A stretch of DNA of 64,000 nt from Cladorhizidae sp. MBARI D1340-BT2. Lineage: Eukaryota; Porifera; Demospongiae; Poecilosclerida; Cladorhizidae. A program made the position numbers and the translations under genes. Where the stretch lies: contig JAQNBH010000015.1 in assembly GCA_028752905.1 (NCBI GenBank), positions 34,516,163-34,580,162 on the forward strand. The letters run 5' to 3'. Every line of letters begins with the position of its first letter. Position 1 is the first letter of the stretch. The notes under the pieces are model-generated. The model did not search any database, was not told the origin of the DNA, and was given only the letters and a program-made list of their open reading frames with translations. Below, piece by piece: positions 47,645 to 58,404 of this stretch.

Positions 47645-47945
47645 ATGACTCTCTGATAATGAATTTAAATTTGCTCACTAGACATTTCAGCTAGGAAGCT
47701 CACCAGATTATTCCTGGTGGAGGCTAGATCATCCAGATTATTCTTGGTGGAGGCTAGAGCATCCAGATTATTCCTGGTGGAGTCTAGATCATCCAGATTA
47801 TTCCTGGTGGAGGCTAGATCATCCCTGGTGGTGGAGGCTAGAGCATCCAGATTATTCCTGATGGAGGCTAGCCTTCATCAGCTGATTAAGGCTAGAGCCT
47901 CTAGCGGAAACATTGAGTCAAGGAAGTCACATCTATAATTATGTC
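47645..47945. mobile_element. dispersed-family element with inverted ends and internal short array
   Basis: Left part in minus orientation (AATTTGCTCACTAGACATTT), right part in plus orientation (GGCTAGAGCCTCTAGCGGAA then ACATTGAGTCAAGGAAGT). Between them is a 30-33 bp array of AGATTATTCCTGGTGGAGGC plus TAGATCATCC. Ends are diverged relatives of the family at 299 and 46548. Confidence 0.6.
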
Positions 47946-48205
47946 AACTGATAGTTCGTTGAGAAAAATAAGTATTTAATCAAGGTACTTGCTCAACACC
48001 GACTTGCTTAGACGACCCTTTACCAATTTCCACAGGCACCCTTCAATGGGAATAGGTAAAGGGTCATCTTTTGCGAGTTAGCAACCATTGTTTGTGTTTA
48101 GTTAAGTACTTCTAGCTTCTAGCTTGAACTCAATATCTATTTTTCAATATCTATTTGTAGTAGAATGCACCAGCTTCTAATTGATGCCTTACCTTTTGAT
48201 TTTAG
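47946..48205. other. EML intron 5, 3' end
   Basis: Unique sequence; a GACCCTTTACC/GGTAAAGGGTC inverted pair near 48014 and 48055. Acceptor for exon 6 is TTTTAG (48200-48205). Confidence 0.5.
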
Positions 48206-48407
48206 GCTTGGTTGTACGCAGTGTATGTTGGGACGGTGACCATGTGCTGGCAGGGAGCAAGGAGGGTGAGGTGTGGGAGGTGTCTGTGCAGGACCTGGCA
48301 CACACCCGCCTGCTGGTGGGAGGGCACGCAGAAGGGGAGCTATGGGGACTAGCCACTCACCCTCAACAACGCATCTTTGCCACTGCCAGCGACGACAAAA
48401 CTATCAG
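48206..48407 (+). CDS. EML6: EML5/6-like exon 6: second half-propeller entry
   Basis: Completes codon 285 (Gly of YKG) and encodes residues 286-351: [20 protein letters not shown], then [17 protein letters not shown] and [15 protein letters not shown], the G-H-x-EGELW-x-LA-x-HP block and SDD are EML5/6 landmarks. Ends in phase 2 at TATCAG|GTAAGG. Confidence 0.96.
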
Positions 48408-49185
48408 GTAAGGAATGGTCAGCTGCAAAAGCTAACATTCCAGCAGTTAATTTTTTCATTCATATTTTGACCCCCAACTTAAGGTGTGTTTTTGTTTTCC
48501 AGGAATAATAATTTGAAATGTGATCTAATAAATTGTGCATAAGACAAAAGCTACGCAATGCTCGTCTCTTTATGTCGACAACAAAGCTGCCATCATAGTT
48601 ATCCTTCCAAAAGTACCTCATTTCTCAAGGGAGAAGGGATTCAGTGTTTCCCAGCGGGCACAGACACATGTGCAGCCTTCCCCTGCTCTGCAAGAAGATC
48701 TTCCAGAAACAGCAGTAGAGACTTGGAAGAATCTATCTAAAACAGTAACACCATTTATCTCTGGGCTTGCTTGTCTCCTCAAACCAGAGGAGCAAAAAAT
48801 AAATTCTTTTAAATTATTACATACAATAATCAACTTGAAATTTACTCTCTCGACGTTGAGCTTACGTTGAGCTTGTTATATACCTATCCTCCACGTGATA
48901 CAAGCCACACCTTGGCAACACGCGTCCAGCATGTGAACTGGGTGTGGCAAACAATAAAAATAAAACAGCAAATTTGAAGTAACACCCAAAGCTGCTAAAT
49001 AAATAATAATAACAAATTAATAACTAGACAATTAAATAATAATTAATAAAATAACATCAATAACATCAAAAACTAAATAATAAAACAACACAATATAAAA
49101 ATAATAGCAAATCAATAAAATAAATAAAATAACGTCAAACTAATTAATAAAATAACACCAAAACAATAATACAACAATACAACAA
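48408..49185. other. EML intron 6, 5' part
   Basis: Contains a dispersed-family fragment (48825-48860: CAACTTGAAATTTACTCTCT then CGACGTTGAGC). AT-rich sequence with repeated AATAATA/AACATCAA words follows. No gene. Confidence 0.45.
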
Positions 49186-49239
49186 TTAAAAAATATATGC
49201 CATAATATAACGATTAATTAAACAAAAATGATAATTAAC

Positions 49240-49445
49240 TGAAAATACTGTAAAATTATGGTGGTCGTGTTTCAAACTCTTGAGAGTGGCCACCCAACAG
49301 ACTTTGGTACTAGTGATATGCAATGCCTCCTTCACTAGCTCATCGTCGATACAGTGTTGCAGCATTCCATTCACACAAGTGGCCATTGTCATGGAGATGG
49401 AGATAAAAGTCACTTTGCCATGCTCCTTGATTGTGCTACAAGACC
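49240..49445 (-). pseudogene. exon-like minus-strand ORF, unknown
   Basis: After a possible acceptor (CTTGTAG on the minus strand), an open frame reads KEHGKVTFISISMTMATCVN, GMLQHCIDDELVKEALHITS and KVCWVATLKSLKHDHHNFTV. Coding-like but unassigned, possibly a transposon exon. Confidence 0.3.
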
Positions 49446-49839
49446 ATGCACAATGCCTGTGACCATCCTTTACCATGTCACAATGCCTCAATGGATGTAG
49501 TCACCCTTTACCATGTCACAATACCCAATGCCTCTAGACACCCTTTACCATGCGACAATGCCAATAGTGGGTTGCTAACCCTTTACCAGGAAATGTTGAC
49601 CCTTTACCAAGGTCACATTGCCTATAGTGACCCTTTACCATTGTGCTACATTACAAGAGTCGGAGAATAATATGGAGAGTTATTTCACGAGCAGGCTTCT
49701 GTATCGAGTTGGATGGCTCGCCACATTCCACGAGTGTGATAAATTGTTTATTCTATACGAAAATACTCATAATAATTACTATACTTCATAGTATAAAGGT
49801 CAGTCGGTTAGGATTGGCACCATCTTTACTACATATTTA
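49446..49839. repeat. degenerate repeat of CCCTTTACCATG(T)CACAATGCC, then unassigned DNA
   Basis: Five to six degraded copies between about 49455 and 49640, spacing 26-40 bp. Then unassigned DNA up to the next array. Confidence 0.6.
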
Positions 49840-52732
49840 AGCCACTTCTAGTTGTTTTAACAGTATTCATAGCTGTCAATAAGTGGCTAGTTGTCTTGGC
49901 AGTATTCATAACACAGAAAGTGGCCATTTGTCTTGACAGTATTCATGGCTTCATTGCTGCCGATAAGTGGCCAGTTGTCTTGACAGTATTCATAGCTTCA
50001 TTGCTGTCAGTAAGTGGCTAGTTGTCTTGACAGCATTCATAGCTTCATTGCTGTCAATAAGTGGCTAGTTGTCTTGACAGTATTCAAGCTTCATAGCTGT
50101 CAATAAGTGGCTAGTTGTCTTGACAGTATTCAAGCTTCATTGCTGTCAATAAGTGGCTAGTTGTCTTGGCAGTATTCATAGCTGTCAATAAGTGGCTAGT
50201 TGTCTTGACAGCATTCAGAGCTTCATGTCAATAAGTGGCTAGTTGTCATGACAGTATTCATAGCTTCATTGCTGTCAGTAAGTGGCTAGTTGTCTTGACA
50301 GTATTCATAGCTTCATTGCTGTCAATAAGTGGCTAGTTGTCTTGACAGTATTCAAGCTTCATAGCTGTCAATAAGTGGCTAGTTGTCTTGACAGTATTCA
50401 AGCTTCATTGCTGTCAATAAGTGGCTAGTTGTCTTGGCAGTATTCATAGCTGTCAATAAGTGGCTAGTTGTCTTGACAGCATTCAGAGCTTCATGTCAAT
50501 AAGTGGCTAGTTGTCATGACAGTATTCATAGCTTCATTGCTGTCAGTAAGTGGCTAGTTGTCTTGACAGTATTCAAGCTTCATTGCTGTCAATAAGTGGC
50601 TAATTGGCTTGGCAGTATTCAGAGCTTCATGTCAATAAGTGGCTAGTTGTCTTGGCAGTATTCATAGCTTCATTGCTGTCAGTAAGTGGCTAGTTGTCTT
50701 GACAGTATTCATAGCTTCATTGCTGTCAATAAGTGGCTAGTTGTCTTGACAGTATTCATAGCTTCATTGCTGTCAATAAGTGGCTAGTTGTCTTGGCAGT
50801 ATTCATAGCTTCATTGCTGTCAATAAGTGGCTAATTGTCTTGACAGTATTCATAGCTTCATTGCTGTCAATAAGTGGCTAGTTGTCTTGACAGCATTCAT
50901 GGCTTCATTGCTGCCGATAAGTGGCTAGTTGTCTTGACAGTATTCATAGCTTCATTGCTGTCAATAAGTGGCTAGTTGTCTTGACAGTATTCAGAGCTTC
51001 ATTGCTGTCAATAAGTGGCTAGTTGTCATGACAGTATTCATAGCTTCATAGCTGTCAATAAGTGGCTAATTGGCTTGGCAGTATTCAAGCTTCATAGCTG
51101 TCAATAAGTGGCTAGTTGTCTTGACAGTATTCAAGCTTCATTGCTGTCAATAAGTGGCTAGTTGTCTTGGCAGTATTCATAGCTGTCAATAAGTGGCTAG
51201 TTGTCTTGACAGTATTCATAGCTGTCAATAAGTGGCTAGTTGTCTTGACAGCATTCAGAGCTTCATGTCAATAAGTGGCTAGTTGTCATGACAGCATTCA
51301 TAGCTTCATTGCTGTCAATAAGTGGCTAGTTGTCTTGACAGCATTCAGAGCTTCATGTCAATAAGTGGCTAGTTGTCATGACAGCATTCATAGCTTCATT
51401 GCTGTCAATAAGTGGCTAGTTGTCTTGACAGTATTCAAGCTTCATAGCTGTCAATAAGTGGCTAGTTGTCTTGGCAGTATTCATAGCTTCATAGCTGTCA
51501 ATAAGTGGCTAGTTGTCTTGGCAGTATTCAGAGCTTCATGTCAATAAGTGGCTAGTTGTCATGACAGTATTCAAGCTTCATAGCTGTCAATAAGTGGCTA
51601 GTTGTCTTGGCAGTATTCATAGCTTCATTGCTGTCAATAAGTGGCTAATTGGCTTGGCAGTATTCAAGCTTGATAGCTGTCAATAAGTGGCTAGTTGTCT
51701 TGACAGTATTCAAGCTTCATTGCTGTCAATAAGTGGCTAGTTGTCTTGGCAGTATTCATAGCTGTCAATAAGTGGCTAGTTGTCTTGGCAGTATTCATAG
51801 CTGTCAATAAGTGGCTAGTTGTCTTGACAGCATTCAGAGCTTCATGTCAATAAGTGGCTAGTTGTCATGACAGTATTCATAGCTTCATTGCTGTCAATAA
51901 GTGGCTAGTTGTCTTGACAGTATTCAAGCTTCATAGCTGTCAATAAGTGGCTAGTTGTCTTGGCAGTATTCATAGCTGTCAATAAGTGGCTAGTTGTCTT
52001 GACAGCATTCAGAGCTTCATGTCAATAAGTGGCTAGTTGTCATGACAGTATTCATAGCTTCATTGCTGTCAATAAGTGGCTAGTTGTCTTGACAGTATTC
52101 AAGCTTCATAGCTGTCAATAAGTGGCTAGTTGTCTTGGCAGTATTCAAGCTTCATAGCTGTCAATAAGTGGCTAGTTGTCTTGGCAGTATTCAAGCTTCA
52201 TAGCTGTCAATAAGTGGCTAGTTGTCTTGACAGTATTCAAGCTTCATTGCTGTCAATAAGTGGCTAGTTGTCTTGGCAGTATTCATAGCTGTCAATAAGT
52301 GGCTAGTTGTCTTGGCAGTATTCATAGCTGTCAATAAGTGGCTAGTTGTCTTGACAGCATTCAGAGCTTCATGTCAATAAGTGGCTAGTTGTCATGACAG
52401 TATTCATAGCTTCATTGCTGTCAATAAGTGGCTAGTTGTCTTGACAGTATTCAAGCTTCATAGCTGTCAATAAGTGGCTAGTTGTCTTGGCAGTATTCAA
52501 GCTTCATAGCTGTCAATAAGTGGCTAGTTGTCTTGGCAGTATTCATAGCTTCATAGCTGTCAATAAGTGGCTAGTTGTCTTGACAGCATTCAGAGCTTCA
52601 TGTCAATAAGTGGCTAGTTGTCATGACAATATTCATAGCTTCATTGCTGTCAATAAGTGGCTAATTGGCTTGGCAGTATTCAAGCTTCATAGCTGTCAAT
52701 AAGTGGCTAGTTGTCTTGGCAGTATTCCTATG
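49840..52732. repeat. satellite array, 47-bp-type unit with 33-43 bp variants, about 65 copies (2.9 kb)
   Basis: Core GTCAATAAGTGGCTAGTTGT, CTTGACAGTATTCA, then one of several linkers: TAGCTTCATTGCT, AGCTTCATAGCT, GAGCTTCAT or TAGCT. The linkers occur in recurring strings (e.g. the run beginning near 51710 recurs near 52230), showing multi-unit duplications. CTAG core. Confidence 0.96.
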
Positions 52733-52854
52733 TGCATGTGTGGTAGAGCGAAAAAATAGCATGGAATATGTGCGGATACCTAACACCATGTCTGTAGGGA
52801 AATGCCACAGTGAAGTGTAGAACAAATAAATATATGATGTGTCTATTGTGGTAG
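52733..52854. other. EML intron 6, 3' end
   Basis: Unique sequence from the array to the exon 7 acceptor GGTAG (52850-52854). Confidence 0.7.
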
Positions 52855-52992
52855 GATATGGGACATGGAGAGGCGTGCCCCCCTGGTGAGCTCCCCAGCC
52901 CCTCATGCTGTTCGCTCATTGGCTTTCTCTCCTGACGGTCGCCTGCTCGCTGCAGGCATGCAGAATGGCTCATTCTCCGTGCACAATGTCGG
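52855..52992 (+). CDS. EML6: EML5/6-like exon 7: propeller blade
   Basis: Completes codon 352 (Arg) and encodes residues 353-397: IWDMERRAPLVSS, AVRSLAFSPDGRLLAAGMQN and GSFSVHNV. LAFSPDG and AAGMQNGSF correspond to SFSPDG and ALGMKDGSF of EML6. Donor TCGG|GTATGT; phase 2. Confidence 0.94.
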
Positions 52993-53390
52993 GTATGTCG
53001 TGTGTCGTTAAGGGAATGTGTGTGAAACCCCTTGAAGCATATTATTGGTTTGTGTTCTGGTAATGATCAGTAATTGTCTAAAACAATTCTCTGTGTCTAC
53101 ATGTATGTACCATTTAGTGCCGGCATTTTTAATGGTCTAGCATTACAATTACTTTCACACGACATCAAGTTTTTTTACCCAACTTTTCAACCGAAATTCT
53201 TCAGTCTTCATCAGGCGAAGTTAAATAACGCAAACACGTGCAGAGAATCTCACGCTTTCTGGCAACGTGTTTCACACGACAAATACCCGTGATTCAATCA
53301 TGAATCATCCGATTAACGGTGAATTCTTTTTTTAATTTTCATTGATGAAGACCGAAGAATTTCGGTTGAAACGTAACTTCAAATGTGTGT
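52993..53390. mobile_element. inverted pair of CTGATGA-hairpin-GAAA motifs in EML intron 7
   Basis: Minus strand at 53185-53216: CCTGATGAAGACTGAAGAAT then TTCGGTTGAAAAG. Plus strand at 53343-53376: TTGATGAAGACCGAAGAATT then TCGGTTGAAACG. The two face each other about 130 bp apart. Boundaries of the element are not resolved. Confidence 0.55.
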
Positions 53391-53650
53391 GGGTATATAA
53401 ATATGTATGTGCATGGGTTTATTAAATATATAAATATGTGTGTGCATGGGTTTATTTAAATATATAAATATGTGTGTGCATGGGTTATAAATATGTATGT
53501 GCATGGGTTTATTAAATATATAAATATGTATGTGCATAGGTTTATTAAATATATAAATATGTGTGTGCATGGGTTTATTAAATATATAAATATGTGTGTG
53601 CATGGGTTTATTAAATATATAAATATGTGTGTGCATGGGTTTATTAAATG
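53391..53650. repeat. minisatellite, 33-bp unit, about 8 copies
   Basis: Unit TATAAATATGTGTGTGCATG then GGTTTATTAAATA. Confidence 0.93.
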
Positions 53651-53740
53651 TGTAGAACCAAAAAGCTGAGGACCTTAAATTTTCAATGTAATTTGTGTAT
53701 TTTTAACCCCTCTGTTTTTTAACCCCTATCCTTCACCCTG

Positions 53741-54112
<372 letters not shown>

Positions 54113-54197
54113 ATTATTTATGCCAAAAGCAGATGGCAACTTTATTTTGACTTCCACTCAATATTCAATGTATTCACGACCACTGTGGTGCTTCCAG

Positions 54198-54454
54198 TGA
54201 CCTGTCTCTAGTCCACCAAGCCAAGAAAAGGAAGGAAGTCTTGCACGAAATGAAGTTCTCTCCGGGTGGAGACTTCCTAGCTGTAGGCTCCAATGACAAC
54301 TACGTGGACATCTACCAAGTGAGGTCAGGGTTTAAGTGGGAGGGGCAGTGCTCAGGGAGCTCGAGCTTTATTACGCACTTGGATTGGTCAGAAGATGGCA
54401 AGTATATCCAGACGAATTCTGGAGCTTCTGAGAGACTCTTTTACCAGATTCCAG
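54198..54454 (+). CDS. EML6: EML5/6-like exon 8: propeller blades
   Basis: Completes codon 398 and encodes residues 399-483: KEVLHEMKFSPGGDFLAVGS, NDNYVDIYQV, SFITHLDWSEDGKYIQTNSG and ASERLFYQIP. HEMKFSP-x-G, LAVGSND, FITH-[IL]-DWS and ERLFY are near-identical to EML5/6. Acceptor CTTCCAG, donor CCAG|GTAAGG; phase 1. Confidence 0.97.
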
Positions 54455-54504
54455 GTAAGGCTTCCCTGGACGATTTGGTGGGGTGGAGGTGTCGAGGGTG
54501 TTAA

Positions 54505-55955
54505 ATACCCACCTATTTTACTGTTGGTTCTAGCCTCTATTTGTTAAGCACCTACTTCACTGTTGGTACTATCCTCTATTTGTTAAAGCACCTACTTCAC
54601 TGTTGGTTCTAGCCTCTATTTGTTAAAGCACCTACTTCACTGTTGGTTCTAGCCTCTATTTGTTAAGCACCTACTTCACTGTTGGTTCTAGCCTCTATTT
54701 GTTAAGCACCTACTTCACTGTTGGTTCTAGCCTTTATTTGTTAAGCACCTACTTCACTGTTGGTTCTAGCCTCTATTTGTTGAAGCACCTACTTCACTGT
54801 TGGTTCTAGCCTCTATTTGTTAAAGCACCTACTTCACTGTTGGTTCTAGCCTCTATTTGTTAAGCACCTACTTCACTGTTGGTTCTAGCCTTTATTTGTT
54901 AAGCACCTACTTCACTGTTGGTTCTAGCCTCTATTTGTTAAAGCACCTACTTCACTGTTGGTTCTAGCCTCTATTTGTTGAGCACCTACTTCACTGTTGG
55001 TTCTAGCCTCTATTTGTTAAAGCACCTACTTCACTGTTGGTACTATCCTCTATTTGTTAAGCACCTACTTCACTGTTGGTTCTAGCATCTATTTGTTAAG
55101 CACCTACTTCACTGTTGGTTCTAGCCTCTATTTGTTAAGCACCTACTTCACTGTTGGTTCTAGCCTCTATTTGTTAAAGCACCTATTTCACTGTTGGTTC
55201 TAGCCTCTATTTGTTAAGCACCTATTTCACTGTTGATACTAGCCTCTATTTGTTAAGCACCTATTTCACTGTTGGCTCTAGTCTCTATTTGTTAAGTACC
55301 TACTTCACTGTTGATACTAGCCTCTATTTGTTAAGCACCTACTTCACTGTTGGTTCTAGCCTCTATTTGTTAAGCACCTATTTCACTGTTGATACTAGCC
55401 TCTATTTGTTAAGCACCTACTTCACTGTTGGTTCTAGCCTCTATTTGTAAGCACCTACTTCACTGTTGGTTCTAGCCTCTATTTGTTAAGCACCTACTTC
55501 ACTGTTGGCTCTAGCCTCTATTTGTTAAGCACCTACTTCACTGTTGGTTCTAGCCTCTATTTGTTAAGCACTTACCTCACAGTTGGTTCTAGCCTATATT
55601 TGTTAAAGAACCTACTTCACTGTTGGTTCTAGCCTCTATTTGTTAAGCACCTATTTCACTGTTGATACTAGCCTCTATTTGTTAAGCACCTATTTTACTA
55701 TTGGCTCTAGTCTCTATTTGTTAAGCACCTACTTCACTGTTGGTTCTAGCCTCTATTTGTAACCACCTACTTCACTGTTGGTTCTAGCCTCTATTTGTTA
55801 AGCACCTACTTCACTGTTGGCTCTAGCCTCTTTGTTAAGCACCTACTTCACTGTTGGTTCTAGCCTCTATTTGTTAAGCACTTACCTCACTGTTGGTTCT
55901 AGCCTATATTTGTTAAGCACCTACTTCACTGTTGGTTCTAGCCTCTATTTGTTAC
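54505..55955. repeat. satellite array, 39-bp unit, about 37 copies (1.45 kb)
   Basis: Unit CTATTTGTTAAGCACCTACT then TCACTGTTGGTTCTAGCCT. Starts about 50 bp after the exon 8 donor. CTAG core. 39 is a multiple of 3, so one frame stays open for a stretch (55211-55450) as an artefact. Confidence 0.96.
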
Positions 55956-56519
55956 GACGGTTGTGATTTGTCTCTTCCTGCTTGCAAGTGACTGTTTCCC
56001 ATTGCTTGTAGCTAGAGAGATTTGTAGATGTGATGTCTGTACATACAACACTCTCCAAGCTCTGCCCTGCAATAGTTCAACAACATTTGATCCCTTCTAG
56101 AGCCCACCCAGTGCACACACTCAGTGATCGGTAACAATCATTGCATGGGCATTGCTTGCTTGTTAAGCAGCTGTTCAGGGTTAATTAAGCAGCCATTTTG
56201 ATCTTACCCTATTAAAAGTGGGAGTGGCTCAAATACATTTTTATCCCTTGATGAGTGAAGGGACAGGGTATTTTGACATTTGCGGGGGAAACAGGAGGAA
56301 TGCCTAGATTACCCCAAAAATGCATTCAAAACACTTCTTTAAGCTTTTCTGGTGTTTGGGGACATTTTCCTTTGTGGAACACAAAATGGCCACCTTAGCT
56401 CCTAAAACGAATGATCAGGAGCTTGTGTAGAGAAGAGGAAAGGGTTAAGAGGAGGAGTTAAAGTTAGAACCCTGGGATGGAGAGGGTTAAGCTACAACAT
56501 TTGTACATATATATATCGT
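55956..56519. other. EML intron 8 unique stretch
   Basis: No exon, array or recognised element. AT repeat (ATATATAT) near 56507. Confidence 0.5.
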
Positions 56520-56612
56520 CACATATGTAGCAAGCACCCTCCATAGAGCAACCACCCTCCATATAGCAAGCACCCTCCATATATGCAGCAAGCACCCTCC
56601 AAGCACCCTCCA
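56520..56612. repeat. short degenerate tandem repeat of AAGCACCCTCCATATA
   Basis: About five copies of a 16-24 bp unit (CACCCTCCATA). Confidence 0.8.
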
Positions 56613-56650
56613 TATAGATCTGGTGATCTTGTGTAATCTCACATTATCCT

Positions 56651-56676
56651 GTGTGTGTGTGTGTGTGTGTGTGTAG
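56651..56676 (+). repeat. (GT)12 forming the exon 9 3' splice region
   Basis: GT dinucleotides run directly into the acceptor TAG (56674-56676), so the usual polypyrimidine tract is replaced by UG repeats in the RNA. Confidence 0.93.
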
Positions 56677-56783
56677 GGTGTGAAAGGGTAACCGCTAAGG
56701 ACGAGATCCAGGCCATCCGCTGGGCATCGTGGACAGGCATCCTGGGGTCGGAGGTGAATGGGATCTGGCCTAAGTACACCCAG
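56677..56783 (+). CDS. EML6: EML5/6-like exon 9
   Basis: Completes codon 484 and encodes residues 485-519: CERVTAKDEIQAIRWASWTG, ILGSEVNGIWPKYTQ. WASWT…G-x-EV-x-GIWPKY is the EML5/6 signature following the long propeller strand. 107 nt long, so skipping it would shift the frame. Donor CCCAG|GTAGGT; phase 0. Confidence 0.96.
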
Positions 56784-57160
56784 GTAGGTGGTATGCATGC
56801 ATGTAGGTTTGTTCTGATGGTACTGTAGCCTGGCGAGAAGACTGGCATGGCGGATAGATGGTGTCGTGTGTGGGTGTGGTTTACATGTCAGTATAGAAGG
56901 TGATGTTCTTGGTCCTGGTGGGTGTGGTCTACGACATTAATTAAGTGGGTGTGGTGGTGGTGTGATTTGCACTTTCATTGTGTGTGGGTGTTGGGCCTAC
57001 AGTTTTGGTGGTATGATGAGTGGGTGTAGTTTACAAATTCAGTACTGGTAGGTTCGGCTTATACTTTGATACTTGTGGGTGTGGTTTGTTACTATACAGT
57101 GCATGTGATGTCTATTACTGTACATGCAAGTAAAGGCTTAATGTGGTACAGTCTAACCCA
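56784..57160. other. EML intron 9, 5' part
   Basis: Loose repetition of GGGTGTGGTNTAC words (about 56870-57080). No exon. Confidence 0.5.
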
Positions 57161-58276
57161 CGGACCAGTTGTGGGGCCTACAGTGCACCAGTTGTGGGGC
57201 CTACAGTGCACCAGTTGTGGGGCCCACAGTGCACCAGTTGTGGGGCCTACAGTGCACCAGTTGTGGGGCCTACAGTGCACCAGTTGTGGGGCCCACAGTG
57301 CACCAGTTGTGGGCCTGCAGTGCACCAGTTGTGGGGCCTACAGTGCACCAGTTGTGGGGCCTACAGTGCACCAGTTGTGGACCTACAGTGCACCAGTTGT
57401 GGGCCTGCAGTGCACCAGTTGTGGGCCTGCAGTGCACCAGTTGTGGGGCCTACAGTGCACCAGTTGTGGACCTACAGTGCACCAGTTGTGGGCCTGCAGT
57501 GCACCAGTTGTGGGGCCTACAGTGCACCAGTTGTGGGGCCCACAGTGCACCAGTTGTGGGGCCCACAGTGCACCAGTTGTGGGCCTGCAGTGCACCAGTT
57601 GTGGGGCCTACAGTGCACCAGTTGTGGGGTCTACAGTGCACCAGTTGTGGGGCCTACAGTGCACCAGTTGTGGGGCCTACAGTGCACCAGTTGTGGGGCC
57701 TACAGTGCACCAGTTGTGGGGCCCACAGTGCACCAGTTGTGGGCCTGCAGTGCACCAGTTGTGGGGCCTACAGTGCACCAGTTGTGGGGCCTACAGTGCA
57801 CCAGTTGTGGACCTACAGTGCACCAGTTGTGGGCCTGCAGTGCACCAGTTGTGGGCCTGCAGTGCACCAGTTGTGGGGCCTACAGTGCACCAGTTGTGGG
57901 GCCTACAGTGCACCAGTTGTGGACCTACAGTGCACCAGTTGTGGGCCTGCAGTGCACCAGTTGTGGGGCCTACAGTGCACCAGTTGTGGGGCCCACAGTG
58001 CACCAGTTGTGGGGCCCACAGTGCACCAGTTGTGGGCCTGCAGTGCACCAGTTGTGGGGCCTACAGTGCACCAGTTGTGGGGTCTACAGTGCACCAGTTG
58101 TGGGGCCTACAGTGCACCAGTTGTGGGGCCTACAGTGCACCAGTTGTGGGGCCTACAGTGCACCAGTTGTGGGCCTGCAGTGCACCAGTTGTGGGGCCTA
58201 CAGTGCACCAGTTGTGGGCCTGCAGTGCACCAGTTGTGGGCCTACAGTGCACCAGTTGTGGGGCCTACAGTGCAGG
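57161..58276. repeat. satellite array, 23-bp unit, about 49 copies (1.1 kb)
   Basis: Unit ACCAGTTGTGGGGCCTACAG then TGC, with GGCCTGCAG (22 bp) and GGCCCACAG variants. No plus-strand stop in any frame, so three overlapping false ORFs of 381-434 codons arise, reading the same cyclic peptide. A block of about 450 bp appears twice (about 57340-57790 and 57790-58240). Confidence 0.96.
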
Positions 58277-58404
58277 TGCTGGCTCATGTTTGTCAGCCAG
58301 TACTCTACTGCTAGTAGGTGTAGGTGTGGTCTATTATACCTGCATAGGTCGAAATTTATTGTCTAAGTGACGGAACATTTCATTATGAAGAGCAGAAACA
58401 GCAG
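58277..58404. other. EML intron 9 spacer
   Basis: Unique sequence between two arrays. Confidence 0.6.

Noticed and set aside
57066..58370. Three overlapping plus-strand ORFs of 381-434 codons
   Set aside because: All read the 23-bp array in different frames with the same cyclic peptide; not a gene.
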